A DNA stretch of 64,000 nucleotides from Pseudomonas canadensis (GTDB lineage: Bacteria; Pseudomonadota; Gammaproteobacteria; Pseudomonadales; Pseudomonadaceae), in contig NZ_AYTD01000013.1 of assembly GCF_000503215.1 (NCBI RefSeq), forward strand, positions 610,009 through 674,008, read 5' to 3'. Below the pieces are notes generated by a model that did no database searches, was not told the DNA's origin, and saw nothing but the letters and a program-made list of their open reading frames with translations. A program made the position numbers and the translations under genes. Of this stretch, positions 1-9,911 are shown piece after piece (position 1 is the stretch's first letter; every line of letters begins with the position of its first letter).

Positions 1-1
1 C

Positions 2-52
2 GAGAAATATCCGGCCGATCACATGGGGGCACACGACCCCGAGCGCGAATAA
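2..52 (+). CDS. C-terminal tail of an upstream gene (partial)
   Basis: Reading frame 2 is open from the left edge and gives 16 residues, EKYPADHMGAHDPERE, before a TAA stop. It ends just before a GC-rich hairpin, as a gene end would. Most of the gene lies outside the window and the product cannot be named. The frame is short enough to be chance, so the call rests mainly on the hairpin that follows and on the leftward gene that ends on the other side of it. Confidence 0.35.
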   Translation, partial: EKYPADHMGAHDPERE

Positions 53-54
53 GA

Positions 55-78
55 ACCGGCCGGCGAACGCCGACCGGT
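55..78. terminator. GC-rich hairpin between convergent gene ends
   Basis: An 11-bp stem with a single mismatch surrounds an AA centre. It sits between the stop of the leftward nucleoside hydrolase gene and the probable end of a rightward gene. There is no clear T-run on either side, so it is probably a shared, weak terminator or an mRNA 3' end stabiliser. Confidence 0.45.
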
Positions 79-85
79 AGAACCA

Positions 86-1114
86 TTACTTCAGACGCGC
101 CAGGCGCTCGGTCAGCAGATCGAAAAAGCCCTGGGCGTCGCCGTTCTCAACCCAGAACACATTCTTTTCCTGCTTCAGGCCGTCGTACCAATCGACGATG
201 GTCTGGCCAAAGGTCGGCCCCTCACGGCTATCCACCACCATATTGGCCTGACGACCACTGAACAGCGAAGGCTTGAGCAGGTAAGCAATGACGGTAGCGT
301 CATGCACCGGGCCACCTGGAATACCGTAGTGCTCCATGTCGCCCTTGACGTATTCGTTAAGAATATCGCCCACCACCTTGCTCGCGTTGTTCTTGATGTC
401 GGCGATCTTTTTCAGGCGTGCTTCGCTGGTCAGCACCTTGTGGGTCACGTCCAACGGCAGGTAGGTCAGCTTGACGCCGCTCTTGAGCACAATCTCGGCT
501 GCCACCGGGTCGGCGAACAGGTTGAATTCCGCCACCGGAGTGATATTGCCGCCATTGAAGTGCGCGCCACCCATCACCACCACTTCCTTGATGCCTTGGG
601 TGATTTCCGGCGCCTGGGTCAGTGCCAGCGCCAGGTTGGTCTGCGGGCCGAGCATGGCGATGGTGATGCTGTGCGGCTTGGCGGTGCTCAGGGTCTTGAT
701 CAGGTAGTCAACGGCATTGCCGTCCGCCAGGCCCTTCTTGGGCTCATGCACGGCGACGCCGGAAATACCCTCCTTGCCATGGATGTTCTCGGCGTAGATC
801 GGCTTGCGCAGCAGCGGCGCTGGCGCACCGGCGTACACCGGGATTTCCTCGCGCCCTGCCCACTCGCGGGCCAGGCGCGCGTTGCGGGAGGTCTTGTCCA
901 GGCGCACGTTGCCGGCGACGGTGGTCAGCGCACGGATATTCAGCTCATCCGGGGAGGCCATGGCGAACAGCAAGGCCACTACATCATCAGCACCGGGGTC
1001 GGTATCGATGATCAGATCGATCTTTTCCGCCGCCTGGGCGCTTGCAGCAGTGAGTGCGGACAAAAGCAGAACACTCCGGAACAGGTTTTTCAGGGTTGGG
1101 AGACCACGTTGCAT
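86..1114 (-). CDS. Periplasmic nucleoside hydrolase (IUNH family)
   Basis: This 342-residue protein hydrolyses the N-glycosidic bond of nucleosides, giving free base and ribose. Residues 1-29 form a Sec signal peptide (hydrophobic core, AQA-A cleavage site), so it probably works in the periplasm. The family calcium/ribose motif DTDPGADD is at residues 37-44, HGKEGISG is near 112-119, and a late VHDA motif near 270 supplies the conserved His and Asp. It begins 25 bp after rbsD and is the last gene of the ribose operon, so ribose released outside the inner membrane could enter through RbsABC. Base specificity (purine, pyrimidine or both) cannot be read from the sequence. Confidence 0.9.
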   Translation of the reverse strand: MQRGLPTLKNLFRSVLLLSALTAASAQAAEKIDLIIDTDPGADDVVALLFAMASPDELNIRALTTVAGNVRLDKTSRNARLAREWAGREEIPVYAGAPAPLLRKPIYAENIHGKEGISGVAVHEPKKGLADGNAVDYLIKTLSTAKPHSITIAMLGPQTNLALALTQAPEITQGIKEVVVMGGAHFNGGNITPVAEFNLFADPVAAEIVLKSGVKLTYLPLDVTHKVLTSEARLKKIADIKNNASKVVGDILNEYVKGDMEHYGIPGGPVHDATVIAYLLKPSLFSGRQANMVVDSREGPTFGQTIVDWYDGLKQEKNVFWVENGDAQGFFDLLTERLARLK

Positions 1115-1139
1115 AAAACACTCCTTGTCGTTGGGAACG

Positions 1140-1544
1140 CTAGAACGTTACGCCGGATACCAGCGCGATATTGCAGTAAGGCTGACATTCGCCAGTGCGC
1201 ACCACGGCGCGCGCCTTGCGGCTGAGCTGCTTAAATTCTTCATGGCTGACCAGGCGTCGCTCACCGAGGGCAGCCTGTTCTGTGAGCGTGTTGAGTTCAG
1301 CCAGCGCCGGCGGTTGTTTGAGCAGGATTTCTTCGGCCAACACATGGCACTCCACCTGCATTTCACTGAGCACGATACGCAAGGTGCTGATGAAGTCCGG
1401 GATGCCTTGGGTCAACGCCAGGTCAATCAGCTCGACGCTAGGGGGCACCGGCAGGCCGGCATCACCGATCACCAGGATGTCGCCGTGCCCAAGTGAGGCG
1501 ATCACACGCGACAGGGCAATATTGAGCAGAGGTGTCTTTTTCAT
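1140..1544 (-). CDS. rbsD: D-ribose pyranase
   Basis: RbsD (134 residues, normal length) is a cytoplasmic mutarotase that interconverts beta-pyranose and beta-furanose forms of ribose, supplying the furanose to ribokinase. The N-terminal block with His20 in the motif [14 protein letters not shown] is the family active-site signature. The start codon overlaps the rbsK stop by 4 bp, which implies translational coupling. It lies between ribokinase and the nucleoside hydrolase in the rbs operon. Confidence 0.93.
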   Translation of the reverse strand: MKKTPLLNIALSRVIASLGHGDILVIGDAGLPVPPSVELIDLALTQGIPDFISTLRIVLSEMQVECHVLAEEILLKQPPALAELNTLTEQAALGERRLVSHEEFKQLSRKARAVVRTGECQPYCNIALVSGVTF

Positions 1545-2458
1545 GAGTGCACAAAACCTTGTACGTCGTGCAGCGTTGGAATAGAGGGTTGCGCGCCGGC
1601 ACGGGTGACCGACAACGCCGCCGCGACCTGGCCAAAACGGATGGCCTCTGCCTCGCTCTTGCCGTTGGCCAGTGCCGCCGCAAAGCCGCCGACGAAGGTG
1701 TCGCCCGCGGCCGTGGTGTCTACCGCCTTGACCTTTGGCGCTTGCAGATGCGCAAAGCGTTGGCCGTCGGTAAACAGCGTGCCCTGAGACCCCAGGGTGA
1801 TGATCACTTTACCGGCTCCGGCCTGGATCAGTTGGGTCGCCGCCACCTTGGCGTTGTCAATTGAGTCGACCGTCACGCCGCTCAATGCGGCGGCTTCGCT
1901 TTCATTGGGAATGAGGTAGTCGATCGACGCGTACCACTCAGCCGGCAATGGGCCGCTGGCCGGGGCTGGGTTGAGGATCACCGTCTTGCCCAGCTCTCGG
2001 CCGCGCTTGAGGGTGTAGCCCACCGTATTCATCGGCACCTCCAGCTGGCAGACGATCACGTCAGCCGCCTGCAGCACCGCGTCGAACGCCTGCAACGAGG
2101 CCGGCGTCAGTTCGCCGTTGCTGCCCGCCACGATCACAATCGCGTTCTGGCTGCTGTCATCCACCACGATCAAGGCCACGCCACTGGAGCCATCCACGGT
2201 ACTGACGGCCTGGCAATCAATCCCCTCAACCAGCAATGCGTCACGCAATTGAGTGCCATAGGCATCGGTGCCGACGCAGCCGATCATCGACACATCGGCG
2301 CCCAGTCTCGCCGAAGCGACGGCCTGGTTCGCGCCCTTTCCGCCAGGCACGGTGGAAAATGTCTGCCCGATGAGTGTTTCACCGGCACGCGGCAGCCGGC
2401 TGGCGCGGGTCACCAGGTCCATGTTCAAGCTGCCTACTACCACTACTTTTGCTGGCAT
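1541..2458 (-). CDS. rbsK: Ribokinase
   Basis: This 305-residue PfkB-family sugar kinase phosphorylates D-ribose to ribose 5-phosphate with ATP in the cytoplasm. The substrate motif GGKGANQA is at about residues 39-46. The C-terminal PfkB signature with the anion hole and catalytic Asp ([12 protein letters not shown]) is near residues 247-258. It lies 23 bp after rbsR and overlaps rbsD, so the three are read on one message. Length and motifs are complete. Confidence 0.95.
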   Translation of the reverse strand: MPAKVVVVGSLNMDLVTRASRLPRAGETLIGQTFSTVPGGKGANQAVASARLGADVSMIGCVGTDAYGTQLRDALLVEGIDCQAVSTVDGSSGVALIVVDDSSQNAIVIVAGSNGELTPASLQAFDAVLQAADVIVCQLEVPMNTVGYTLKRGRELGKTVILNPAPASGPLPAEWYASIDYLIPNESEAAALSGVTVDSIDNAKVAATQLIQAGAGKVIITLGSQGTLFTDGQRFAHLQAPKVKAVDTTAAGDTFVGGFAAALANGKSEAEAIRFGQVAAALSVTRAGAQPSIPTLHDVQGFVHS

Positions 2459-2481
2459 ACATCAGTACTCATCAATTCGGT

Positions 2482-3504
2482 TCAGCGGTATTGCGCGAAT
2501 GTTCCGGCGACGGGCGCCGTCGACTCACGCAATACGATGCTCGGCGTCACGATGCGTTGATCGATCGGCATGTGGGGTGTCGCAATTCTTCGCAGTAACA
2601 GCTCGGCCGCCGTCTCGCCCAGTTGCACGATCGACTGCCCGACCGTCGTCAACGCTGGGTAGACGTAACGGCCCATTTGGATATCATCAAAACCGATCAC
2701 TGACAGCTCGCCCGGCACGCGGATATTGCGCTCGGCTGCTGCGCGCAACACGCCGAAACCGATCATGTCGTTGCTGGCAAAAATCGCGCTGGGCGGATTG
2801 TGCGCCAACAACTGCACGGCGGCGGCATAACCGCCCGTGCTGGTGAAGTCGCTCTCCTGGGTGCGATTGGCTGCCACGTCGACTCCCGCCTCTCGCAGCG
2901 CGCGGTGATACCCCGCCAGACGCATCTGCGCGACCCGGGTATGGGCCGGACCGCCGATGCAGGCGATGTCTCGGTGGCCCAGTTCGAGCAAGTGTCGGGT
3001 CGCCAGGTAGGCGCCCTCCTCGTGGTCGATACGCACCAGGTCCACGTCAATGCCATCCAGCGCCCGGTCGACGATCACCATGGGCGTACGCACCGCGCTC
3101 AAGCCGGCGGCAAGACCGCTGTCGTCGCCACCCACCGAGGTCACGATCAAGCCGTCGATGCGTTTTTCCAGTAACACACGCAAATAGTTGCGCTGCTTTT
3201 CAGCGTTGTCGTCGGAGTTGCACAGGATCACGCAATAGCCGTTACGCTCGCAGTAATCCTCGATGCCGCGGGCCAGTTCCGCAAAATACGGGTTGAGGCT
3301 GTTGGGCACCAGCAAACCGATGGTGGCCGTGGTCTTGGCCTTGAGCGAACGCGCTACGGCACTGGGCACGTAGTCGAGCTGCTTGATCGCCGCTTCGACC
3401 TTGATACGTACCGGCTCGCTGACCGGGCGCGTCTTGTTCACCACATGGGACACCGTGGTGTAGGAAATACCCGCAAGCGCTGCCACATCCTTGATCGTTG
3501 CCAT
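2482..3504 (-). CDS. rbsR: LacI-family ribose operon repressor
   Basis: This 340-residue regulator has an N-terminal LacI helix-turn-helix (ATIKDVAALAGISYTTVSHV, residues 2-21) and a periplasmic-binding-protein-like effector domain. It probably represses the rbs operon and is released by ribose or a derivative. It is encoded inside the operon, between rbsC (3 bp away) and rbsK, which implies autoregulation. A perfect 14-bp palindrome typical of this family lies upstream of rbsB at 7175-7188. Confidence 0.92.
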   Translation of the reverse strand: MATIKDVAALAGISYTTVSHVVNKTRPVSEPVRIKVEAAIKQLDYVPSAVARSLKAKTTATIGLLVPNSLNPYFAELARGIEDYCERNGYCVILCNSDDNAEKQRNYLRVLLEKRIDGLIVTSVGGDDSGLAAGLSAVRTPMVIVDRALDGIDVDLVRIDHEEGAYLATRHLLELGHRDIACIGGPAHTRVAQMRLAGYHRALREAGVDVAANRTQESDFTSTGGYAAAVQLLAHNPPSAIFASNDMIGFGVLRAAAERNIRVPGELSVIGFDDIQMGRYVYPALTTVGQSIVQLGETAAELLLRRIATPHMPIDQRIVTPSIVLRESTAPVAGTFAQYR

Positions 3505-3507
3505 AGT

Positions 3508-4485
3508 TCAGCCTCGCCGACTGGCGCGCTGACTGCGGTAGGTATCGAGGACCACGGCAATCACGATCACGGCGCCGGTAATGATGCGCTTAGTGGGCTC
3601 CGTGGCACCGATCTGCGCCAGGCCGGCGGCCAATACTGAAATAATCAACACACCAAAAAAGGTGCTGATCACTGAGCCGCGCCCGCCCATCAGGCTGGTA
3701 CCGCCGATCACCACCGCCGCAATCACTTGCAGCTCAAGGCCGGAGCCGGCATTCGGGTCTGCCGCTTCCAGGCGCGAGATCTGGAACAGCGCGGCCACAC
3801 CGGCCAGCAGGCCCATGAGGCTGAACACCAGGATCTTGTAGGGCTTGGGATTGATCCCTGCCAGACGCACGGCCTCTTCGTTCGTGCCGATACCGATCAG
3901 GTAACGACCAAACACGGTACGCGTCAGTACAAGCTGCGCAGCGATGATCACCAGCAAGGCAATGATGAATGACGGGGAGATGCCAAAGGCAATCGGGTTG
4001 GACAGCCAGGCAAACGAATCACCGATGTAAGCGGTACGCGAGCCGGTCATTTGGTACGCCACGCCACGGGCCATTTCCAGCACGCCCAGGGACACGATGA
4101 ACGACGGAATGCGCCAGGCCACGGTGATCGAGCCGGTAATGGTGCCCGCCAACGCCGCACAGCCCATGCCCAGCACGGCAGCCGGCAACACGCTCCAGCC
4201 CCAGCCGAGAATCGCCACGCTGACAGCCGACGCCGCCAGGGCCAGCACCGAGCCCACCGACAGGTCAATACCGCCGATGATGAGGATGAAGGTCATGCCC
4301 ACCGCCAGCACCATCAGGTCTGGAATCTGGTTGGCCAGGGTGCTGAAGGTGTCATAGGACAGGAAGTGGTCGCTAAGTACCGAGAACAGCGCAATCATCG
4401 CCAGCAAGGCGCCCGCCAGCCCCAAGTAAGTACCCAGGCCATAGAAATTGCCGCCAGTCTTGCCGGGGGAAGTTGTGGTTTTCAT
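3508..4485 (-). CDS. rbsC: Ribose ABC transporter permease
   Basis: This 325-residue inner-membrane protein has about ten hydrophobic segments and belongs to the BPD_transp_2 (AraH/RbsC) family. It forms the channel through which ribose delivered by RbsB is moved at the cost of ATP hydrolysed by RbsA. The conserved permease stretches GGIDLSVGS (about residues 90-98) and the GTSLMGGRGS block near 263 are intact. The start overlaps the rbsA stop by 4 bp (ATGA), a sign of translational coupling. Confidence 0.94.
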   Translation of the reverse strand: MKTTTSPGKTGGNFYGLGTYLGLAGALLAMIALFSVLSDHFLSYDTFSTLANQIPDLMVLAVGMTFILIIGGIDLSVGSVLALAASAVSVAILGWGWSVLPAAVLGMGCAALAGTITGSITVAWRIPSFIVSLGVLEMARGVAYQMTGSRTAYIGDSFAWLSNPIAFGISPSFIIALLVIIAAQLVLTRTVFGRYLIGIGTNEEAVRLAGINPKPYKILVFSLMGLLAGVAALFQISRLEAADPNAGSGLELQVIAAVVIGGTSLMGGRGSVISTFFGVLIISVLAAGLAQIGATEPTKRIITGAVIVIAVVLDTYRSQRASRRG

Positions 4486-6035
4486 GGGGTATCCCTAAGC
4501 ACTGCGTCATTGAGCAGCGCATCACGTTTCTGATAGCCGGCGAAAGCGGCGGCGAGCAATTCGTCCTGGGTCCAGCTGTCGCGCTCGAAGGTCTCGATCA
4601 AGCGCCCGGCGGACAACACACCGATGCGGTCGCAAATCAGCATGAGTTCACGCAGGTCGCTGGACACCACCACCAGCGCTTTGCCCTGGCGGGTCAACTC
4701 GCCCAGCAAGGCATAAATATCGAACTTGGCACCGACGTCGATGCCACGGGTCGGCTCATCGAACAGCATTACCGAGCAATCACGCTCCAGCCAGCGGCCT
4801 ATCACCACTTTCTGCTGGTTACCACCGGACAGCTCGGAGACCAACTGCGCCGGACTGGAACTGCGGATGCGCATGGCATCGATCTGACGCTTGGCCAGCG
4901 CGGTTTCATTGCGGCTGTTGACGACGCCACCGCCGGAAATTTCCGGCATGTTGCCCAGGGCAATGTTGGCGCTGATGGATTGAGTCAGCAGCAGGCCTTC
5001 GCCTTTGCGGTCCTCGGTTATCAGGGCAATGCCATGACCCACCGCGTCCACCGGCGAGCGAATGCTCACCACTTGGGCTGGCGAGCCGAGCGCCACGGTA
5101 CCGCTGTCGGCCAGGTCGGCGCCGAAGATCAGGCGCAACAGTTCAGTACGACCGGCACCGATCAGGCCGGAGATGCCGTAAATCTCGCCCGCACGCACTT
5201 CGAAGGACACGTCGCGGACTTTGTCCGAGCGGGTCAGGCCTTTCACCGTCAGGGCCGGGCCACCAATGGTGCGCGGGCCCAGGTCGATGTGCTCGCCCAG
5301 CTCGCGACCTACCATCAAAGTGACCAGTTGTTCGCTGTTGTAGTTGGCCATCGGCTCGACACAGACCAGCTTGCCGTCGCGCAATACCGCAATGCGTTGG
5401 GCCACACGGGCCAGCTCTTCCAGCCGGTGTGAAATGTAGATGATCGCCACGCCCCGGGCCTGCAGGCGGGTGATTTGTTCAAACAGCATCTCGACTTCAC
5501 GCGCCGTGAGCATCGCCGTGGGTTCGTCGAGGATCAGTACGTGGCAGTCGCCAATCAGGTTACGGGCGATCTCGACCATCTGCTGATGGCCAATACCCAG
5601 GCTGCCGACCAGTGTGTCCGGGTCGATAGCATCCAGGCCGACTTGGGCCATGGCCTCGATCGCAGCCTTGCGCAGTTGTTTGCGGCTGATCCAACCACAG
5701 TGGCTGGGCAGGTTATCCAGGAACAGGTTTTCGGCGACGGTCAGTGTCGGCAGCAGGTTGAGTTCCTGCATGACCATGCGCACGCCCAGTTCTTCGGCCT
5801 GGGTGCGACTGCCGGGGCGATAGTCCTGCCCATTGAACTGCATGTGCCCGGTGGTCGGCGTGACCAGCCCGCCGATGATCTTCGACAAGGTGCTTTTGCC
5901 TGCGCCGTTCTCACCGGTCAACGCCAGCACTTCCCCGCGATTGAGCGTCAGGGTGATGTCGGACAGAACCGGCTGGGCATAGGTCTTGCCGATACCGCTG
6001 ACCGAGAGGACAGCGTTCGGGGCGGAAGATGACAT
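4482..6035 (-). CDS. rbsA: Ribose ABC transporter ATP-binding protein
   Basis: This 517-residue protein has two ABC ATPase domains in tandem, as usual for sugar importers of the CUT2 type. The first Walker A is GENGAGKS (about residues 41-48) with Walker B LILDEPTAM. The second half has the degenerate nucleotide site GLIGAGRTEL and the signature LSGGNQQKV. The first-half signature (LGIGHQQMVEIA) departs from LSGGQ, which is usual in RbsA. It lies between rbsB (57 bp) and rbsC (overlapping). Confidence 0.95.
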   Translation of the reverse strand: MSSSAPNAVLSVSGIGKTYAQPVLSDITLTLNRGEVLALTGENGAGKSTLSKIIGGLVTPTTGHMQFNGQDYRPGSRTQAEELGVRMVMQELNLLPTLTVAENLFLDNLPSHCGWISRKQLRKAAIEAMAQVGLDAIDPDTLVGSLGIGHQQMVEIARNLIGDCHVLILDEPTAMLTAREVEMLFEQITRLQARGVAIIYISHRLEELARVAQRIAVLRDGKLVCVEPMANYNSEQLVTLMVGRELGEHIDLGPRTIGGPALTVKGLTRSDKVRDVSFEVRAGEIYGISGLIGAGRTELLRLIFGADLADSGTVALGSPAQVVSIRSPVDAVGHGIALITEDRKGEGLLLTQSISANIALGNMPEISGGGVVNSRNETALAKRQIDAMRIRSSSPAQLVSELSGGNQQKVVIGRWLERDCSVMLFDEPTRGIDVGAKFDIYALLGELTRQGKALVVVSSDLRELMLICDRIGVLSAGRLIETFERDSWTQDELLAAAFAGYQKRDALLNDAVLRDTP

Positions 6036-6092
6036 AGGAAAATCTCCAGGCGCCCGCTCAGGACGAGCGGGCGCTGTTGGGTACTGCCAGGA

Positions 6093-7049
6093 TTACTTCT
6101 TGAGAACGAGCTCGACCGGGGTTTCGATCACGCCATCTTTGGCATCGACTTTCTCACCCTTGACCAGCTTGAGCGCGTTCTGGATACCGAACACGGCTTG
6201 CTGGGCAGCGGCCTGGTCAGCGGTGGCAAGTACGCGGCCGTCTTGCAACATCGGCTTGATGGCTTCGATGTTGTCGTAGCCCACGACCAGTACTTTGCCG
6301 GCTTTGCCTGCCGCACGTACGGCGGAGACAGCGCCCAACGCCATGTTGTCGTTACCGGCCAGCAGGGCCTTGAGGTCCGGGTACTCACTCAGCATGGCGG
6401 ACGCGACTTTCTGGCCCTGGTCGATTTCCCAGTTGCCGGATTGGGTGGAGACGATCTTCATGCCGGCAGCGTCCATCGCATCCTTGTAGCCTGCGGTACG
6501 CTGCTGGGCGTTGGTGGTCGTCGGCACGCCTTCGATGATGCCGACCTTGTCACCCGAGGCCAGCTGCTTGGCCAGGTAGTCGCCCACCAGCTTGGAGCCT
6601 TTGCGGTTGTCCGGACCTACGAACGGAATATCGAGGTTTTTGCTTTTGAGCACATCCGGGTCCAGGCGGTTGTCGATGTTGACGACCTTGATACCGGCAT
6701 CCGAAGCCTTCTTCAGCACGGTGACCAGCGCCTTGGAGTCAGCCGGCGCGATGACGATGGCATTGACCTTGGCGAGGATCATCTGGTTGACGATATCGAT
6801 CTGCGCACTGGTGTCGGTTTCGTTCTTGATCCCGTTGGTGATCATGTCGAAATCGGCGGCGTGATCTTTCTGATAGGTCTTGGCACCGTCTTGCATGGTG
6901 ACAAAGAATTCATTGGCGAGGGATTTCATGACCAGGCCGACCTTGGGTTTGGCGGCGTCATCGGCAAATGCAGAGGAGAGAGGCAAGGCAGCGGATGCGG
7001 CAGCAAGCACAGCGACAGCAAGAAGACGTCCAGCGAATGGCAGCTTCAT
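6093..7049 (-). CDS. rbsB: Ribose-binding periplasmic protein
   Basis: This 318-residue substrate-binding protein has a Sec signal peptide (residues 1-29, ending SAFA-DD) followed by a type I periplasmic-binding fold (Peripla_BP_4). It captures D-ribose in the periplasm and passes it to RbsC. It is the first gene of the rbs operon. The 57-bp gap to rbsA contains a small inverted repeat (GCGCCCGCTC...GACGAGCGGGCGC) that may stabilise the rbsB part of the message, as often seen after binding-protein genes. Confidence 0.94.
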   Translation of the reverse strand: MKLPFAGRLLAVAVLAAASAALPLSSAFADDAAKPKVGLVMKSLANEFFVTMQDGAKTYQKDHAADFDMITNGIKNETDTSAQIDIVNQMILAKVNAIVIAPADSKALVTVLKKASDAGIKVVNIDNRLDPDVLKSKNLDIPFVGPDNRKGSKLVGDYLAKQLASGDKVGIIEGVPTTTNAQQRTAGYKDAMDAAGMKIVSTQSGNWEIDQGQKVASAMLSEYPDLKALLAGNDNMALGAVSAVRAAGKAGKVLVVGYDNIEAIKPMLQDGRVLATADQAAAQQAVFGIQNALKLVKGEKVDAKDGVIETPVELVLKK

Positions 7050-7174
7050 GGGTTCACTCCGATCTTATGATTATTGTGAGCAACGCTTGCACCGAAGATC
7101 GCTTCGGCAGCCTTCCCACCCGGGTGGCTGATACGAGCTGTCACGATACTCCAGGAGTAATCCGTGAAACATCC

Positions 7175-7188
7175 CGCAAACGTTTGCG
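7175..7188. promoter_or_regulatory. LacI-family operator upstream of rbs operon
   Basis: CGCAAACGTTTGCG is a perfect 14-bp palindrome with the central CG and the AAACGTTT core typical of LacI/PurR/RbsR operators. It lies 126 bp upstream of the rbsB start and is the only such palindrome I found near the operon. RbsR encoded in the operon is the likely ligand; a FruR-like or global LacI-type regulator is an alternative. Confidence 0.75.
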
Positions 7189-7369
7189 TTGTTCAAACTA
7201 TGAGAACCTTGTCGAGATTTGTCAACGGTTGAAAACTGCCTTTCATCCACGCCCTCCCTTACGCCTGACCTTGGGTGCAGTTAAACATTGCACGCTTCCG
7301 GTCGTTCTCTAAAACGACAGGCTGCGCGACATCATTCATGCAAACTCAAAAGCCAAGCGGTCAACACTT

Positions 7370-7414
7370 TTCGGACAACCGAACGCAATACCGTCCGATG
7401 TTCGGAAAGCCGGA
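7370..7414 (+). promoter_or_regulatory. Two AauR-like activator sites upstream of ansB
   Basis: The first site is TTCGG-ACAA-CCGAA at 7370-7383, a perfect TTCGG-N4-CCGAA inverted repeat. The second, TTCGG-AAAG-CCGGA at 7401-7414, has one mismatch. This matches the motif I recall for AauR, the response regulator that activates acidic amino acid uptake and ansB in Pseudomonas putida with sigma-54. The sites lie 87-130 bp upstream of a -24/-12 element, a normal distance for an enhancer. Confidence 0.65.
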
Positions 7415-7499
7415 CGCCTACTTCATCCCAGTCACCAGAAAAATAGTAAAAACCTTTATATATCAAATATTTATTTTATAACCATAAACACAATCAGCC

Positions 7500-7515
7500 T
7501 GGTACAGATCCTGCT
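7500..7515 (+). promoter_or_regulatory. Sigma-54 (-24/-12) promoter of ansB
   Basis: TGGTAC-N5-CTGCT places the invariant GG (7501-7502) and GC (7513-7514) exactly 10 bp apart, as RpoN promoters require. Transcription would begin near 7526 and leave a leader of about 78 nt before the ansB ATG. An AT-rich tract at 7440-7490, suitable for IHF or bending, lies between this element and the AauR-like sites. Confidence 0.6.
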
Positions 7516-7564
7516 CTACTCCATCACCTCGTGGCATTCAGAACCGCCCGGGTGTTCTAGATGA

Positions 7565-8692
<1,128 letters not shown>

Positions 8693-8706
8693 TTCCTGCC
8701 GTCCTC

Positions 8707-8805
8707 TGTAGGAGCGAGCTTGCTCGCGAAGGTCGTTAACACTGACGCTGTTTGTCTGGATTAACCCATCGCCCTCAAGCTTCTCGCGAGCGAGCTTGCT
8801 CCTAC
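8707..8805. repeat. REP doublet (REPIN)
   Basis: Two inverted copies of a REP unit (TGTAGGAGCGAGCTTGCTCG and its complement) are separated by about 55 bp of unrelated sequence. This is the standard Pseudomonas REPIN arrangement, probably mobilised by a RAYT transposase encoded elsewhere. It follows the ansB stop and may also shield the mRNA 3' end. Confidence 0.85.
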
Positions 8806-8900
8806 AAACCCCTTCTACCGCCCTACACGAAATTGCCTGAATTGCTGTCAGACGGACTTCTTGAAGTTTAAGTAGTTGCGAAATCACCTACAGTTAAATA

Positions 8901-8916
8901 CTGTATGTGCGTACAG
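8901..8916 (+). promoter_or_regulatory. LexA (SOS) box
   Basis: CTGTATGTGCGTACAG fits CTGT-N8-ACAG exactly and is nearly palindromic. It ends 18 bp before the GTG start of the DUF1654 gene, so a bound LexA would cover the promoter or transcription start. This predicts DNA-damage induction of the DUF1654-endA pair. Confidence 0.75.
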
Positions 8917-8934
8917 CTTATTAAGGAATACTCC

Positions 8935-9186
8935 GTGGCAAAGTCCTCTCCCGCAGTGCCAACCCCACCTGGTGCCTACGAACGCCTGGCCATTCGTGTG
9001 CAAAAGATCATCAATTCGACCAACGCGCAGAAAGCCAAGGCGGCCTTGATCTTCCGTTTGCCTGACGAACCTGAAGATGAGTGGGCGCGTTTGCTGGAGG
9101 AAATCGCGGAAAACGACAACGTCACCCTCGCTTATCGCGACGACGGCGGTGTGCAGATTTTCTGGGTTGTGCCGAAGGAAGATTGA
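8935..9186 (+). CDS. DUF1654 family protein
   Basis: This small soluble protein (83 residues) reads GAYERLAIRVQKIINS, then RLPDEPEDEWARLLEEIAEN, and ends DGGVQIFW. This matches my memory of the DUF1654 family found in Pseudomonas and its phages; its function is unknown. I chose the GTG at 8935 because AAGGA lies 7 bp upstream. The upstream ATG at 8905 lies inside the LexA box and has no ribosome binding site. Only 4 bp separate the stop from endA, so both genes are probably SOS-induced together. Confidence 0.8.
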   Translation: MAKSSPAVPTPPGAYERLAIRVQKIINSTNAQKAKAALIFRLPDEPEDEWARLLEEIAENDNVTLAYRDDGGVQIFWVVPKED

Positions 9187-9190
9187 TTCA

Positions 9191-9880
9191 ATGAGTGTCC
9201 GTTTTATCGCTGTGTGCTGTCTGTTTTTTGCCATCACCGCCCACGCCCAGGCGCCCCGTACCTTCAGCGAAGCCAAGAAGGTCGCCTGGAAACTCTACGC
9301 GCCCCAATCCACCGAGTTCTATTGCGGCTGCAAGTACACTGGCAACCGGGTGGATTTGAAAGCCTGCGGCTACATCCCACGCAAAAACGCCAACCGCGCT
9401 GCGCGCATTGAGTGGGAGCATATCGTTCCGGCTTGGCAAATCGGGCATCAGCGCCAGTGCTGGCAAGATGGCGGGCGCAAGAACTGCACGCGCCACGATA
9501 ATGTGTTCAAGCGCGCCGAGGCCGACCTGCACAACCTGGTGCCGAGCATCGGCGAGGTCAATGGAGACCGTAACAACTTCAGTTTTGGTTGGCTGCCAGT
9601 GCAAAGCGGGCAATACGGCTCATGCCTGACCCAGGTGGACTTCAAAGCCAAGAAGGTGATGCCACGCCCATCCATCCGGGGAATGATCGCCCGCACGTAT
9701 TTCTACATGAGCAAGCAGTACGGCTTGCGCTTGTCAAAACAGGATCGCCAGTTGTACGAAGCCTGGAACAAGACCTACCCAGTGCAAGCCTGGGAACGCC
9801 AGCGCAACCAGACCGTGGCGTGTGTGATGGGGCGCGGCAATGAGTTTGTCGGCCCGGTGAACCTTAAAGCCTGCGGTTGA
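9191..9880 (+). CDS. endA: Endonuclease I (secreted DNase)
   Basis: This 229-residue protein has a signal peptide (residues 1-20, ending AHAQA) and the endonuclease I core: the catalytic-type motif WEHIVPAW, a Cys-rich RQCWQDGGRKNC block, the ADLHNLVP segment and the GDRNNFSFG block. It should cut double-stranded DNA in the periplasm or outside the cell, with disulfides stabilising the fold. It starts 4 bp after the DUF1654 stop and shares its LexA-controlled promoter, which is unusual for a secreted nuclease. Confidence 0.92.
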   Translation: MSVRFIAVCCLFFAITAHAQAPRTFSEAKKVAWKLYAPQSTEFYCGCKYTGNRVDLKACGYIPRKNANRAARIEWEHIVPAWQIGHQRQCWQDGGRKNCTRHDNVFKRAEADLHNLVPSIGEVNGDRNNFSFGWLPVQSGQYGSCLTQVDFKAKKVMPRPSIRGMIARTYFYMSKQYGLRLSKQDRQLYEAWNKTYPVQAWERQRNQTVACVMGRGNEFVGPVNLKACG

Positions 9881-9911
9881 ATGTGTGCGGGGCTTGCGCC
9901 CCGCCAGGCTA

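Noticed and set aside
302..1225. Rightward 307-codon frame opposite the nucleoside hydrolase
   Set aside because: It lies antisense to a clear gene and is rich in His/Gln/Arg, the usual shadow of a GC-rich gene.
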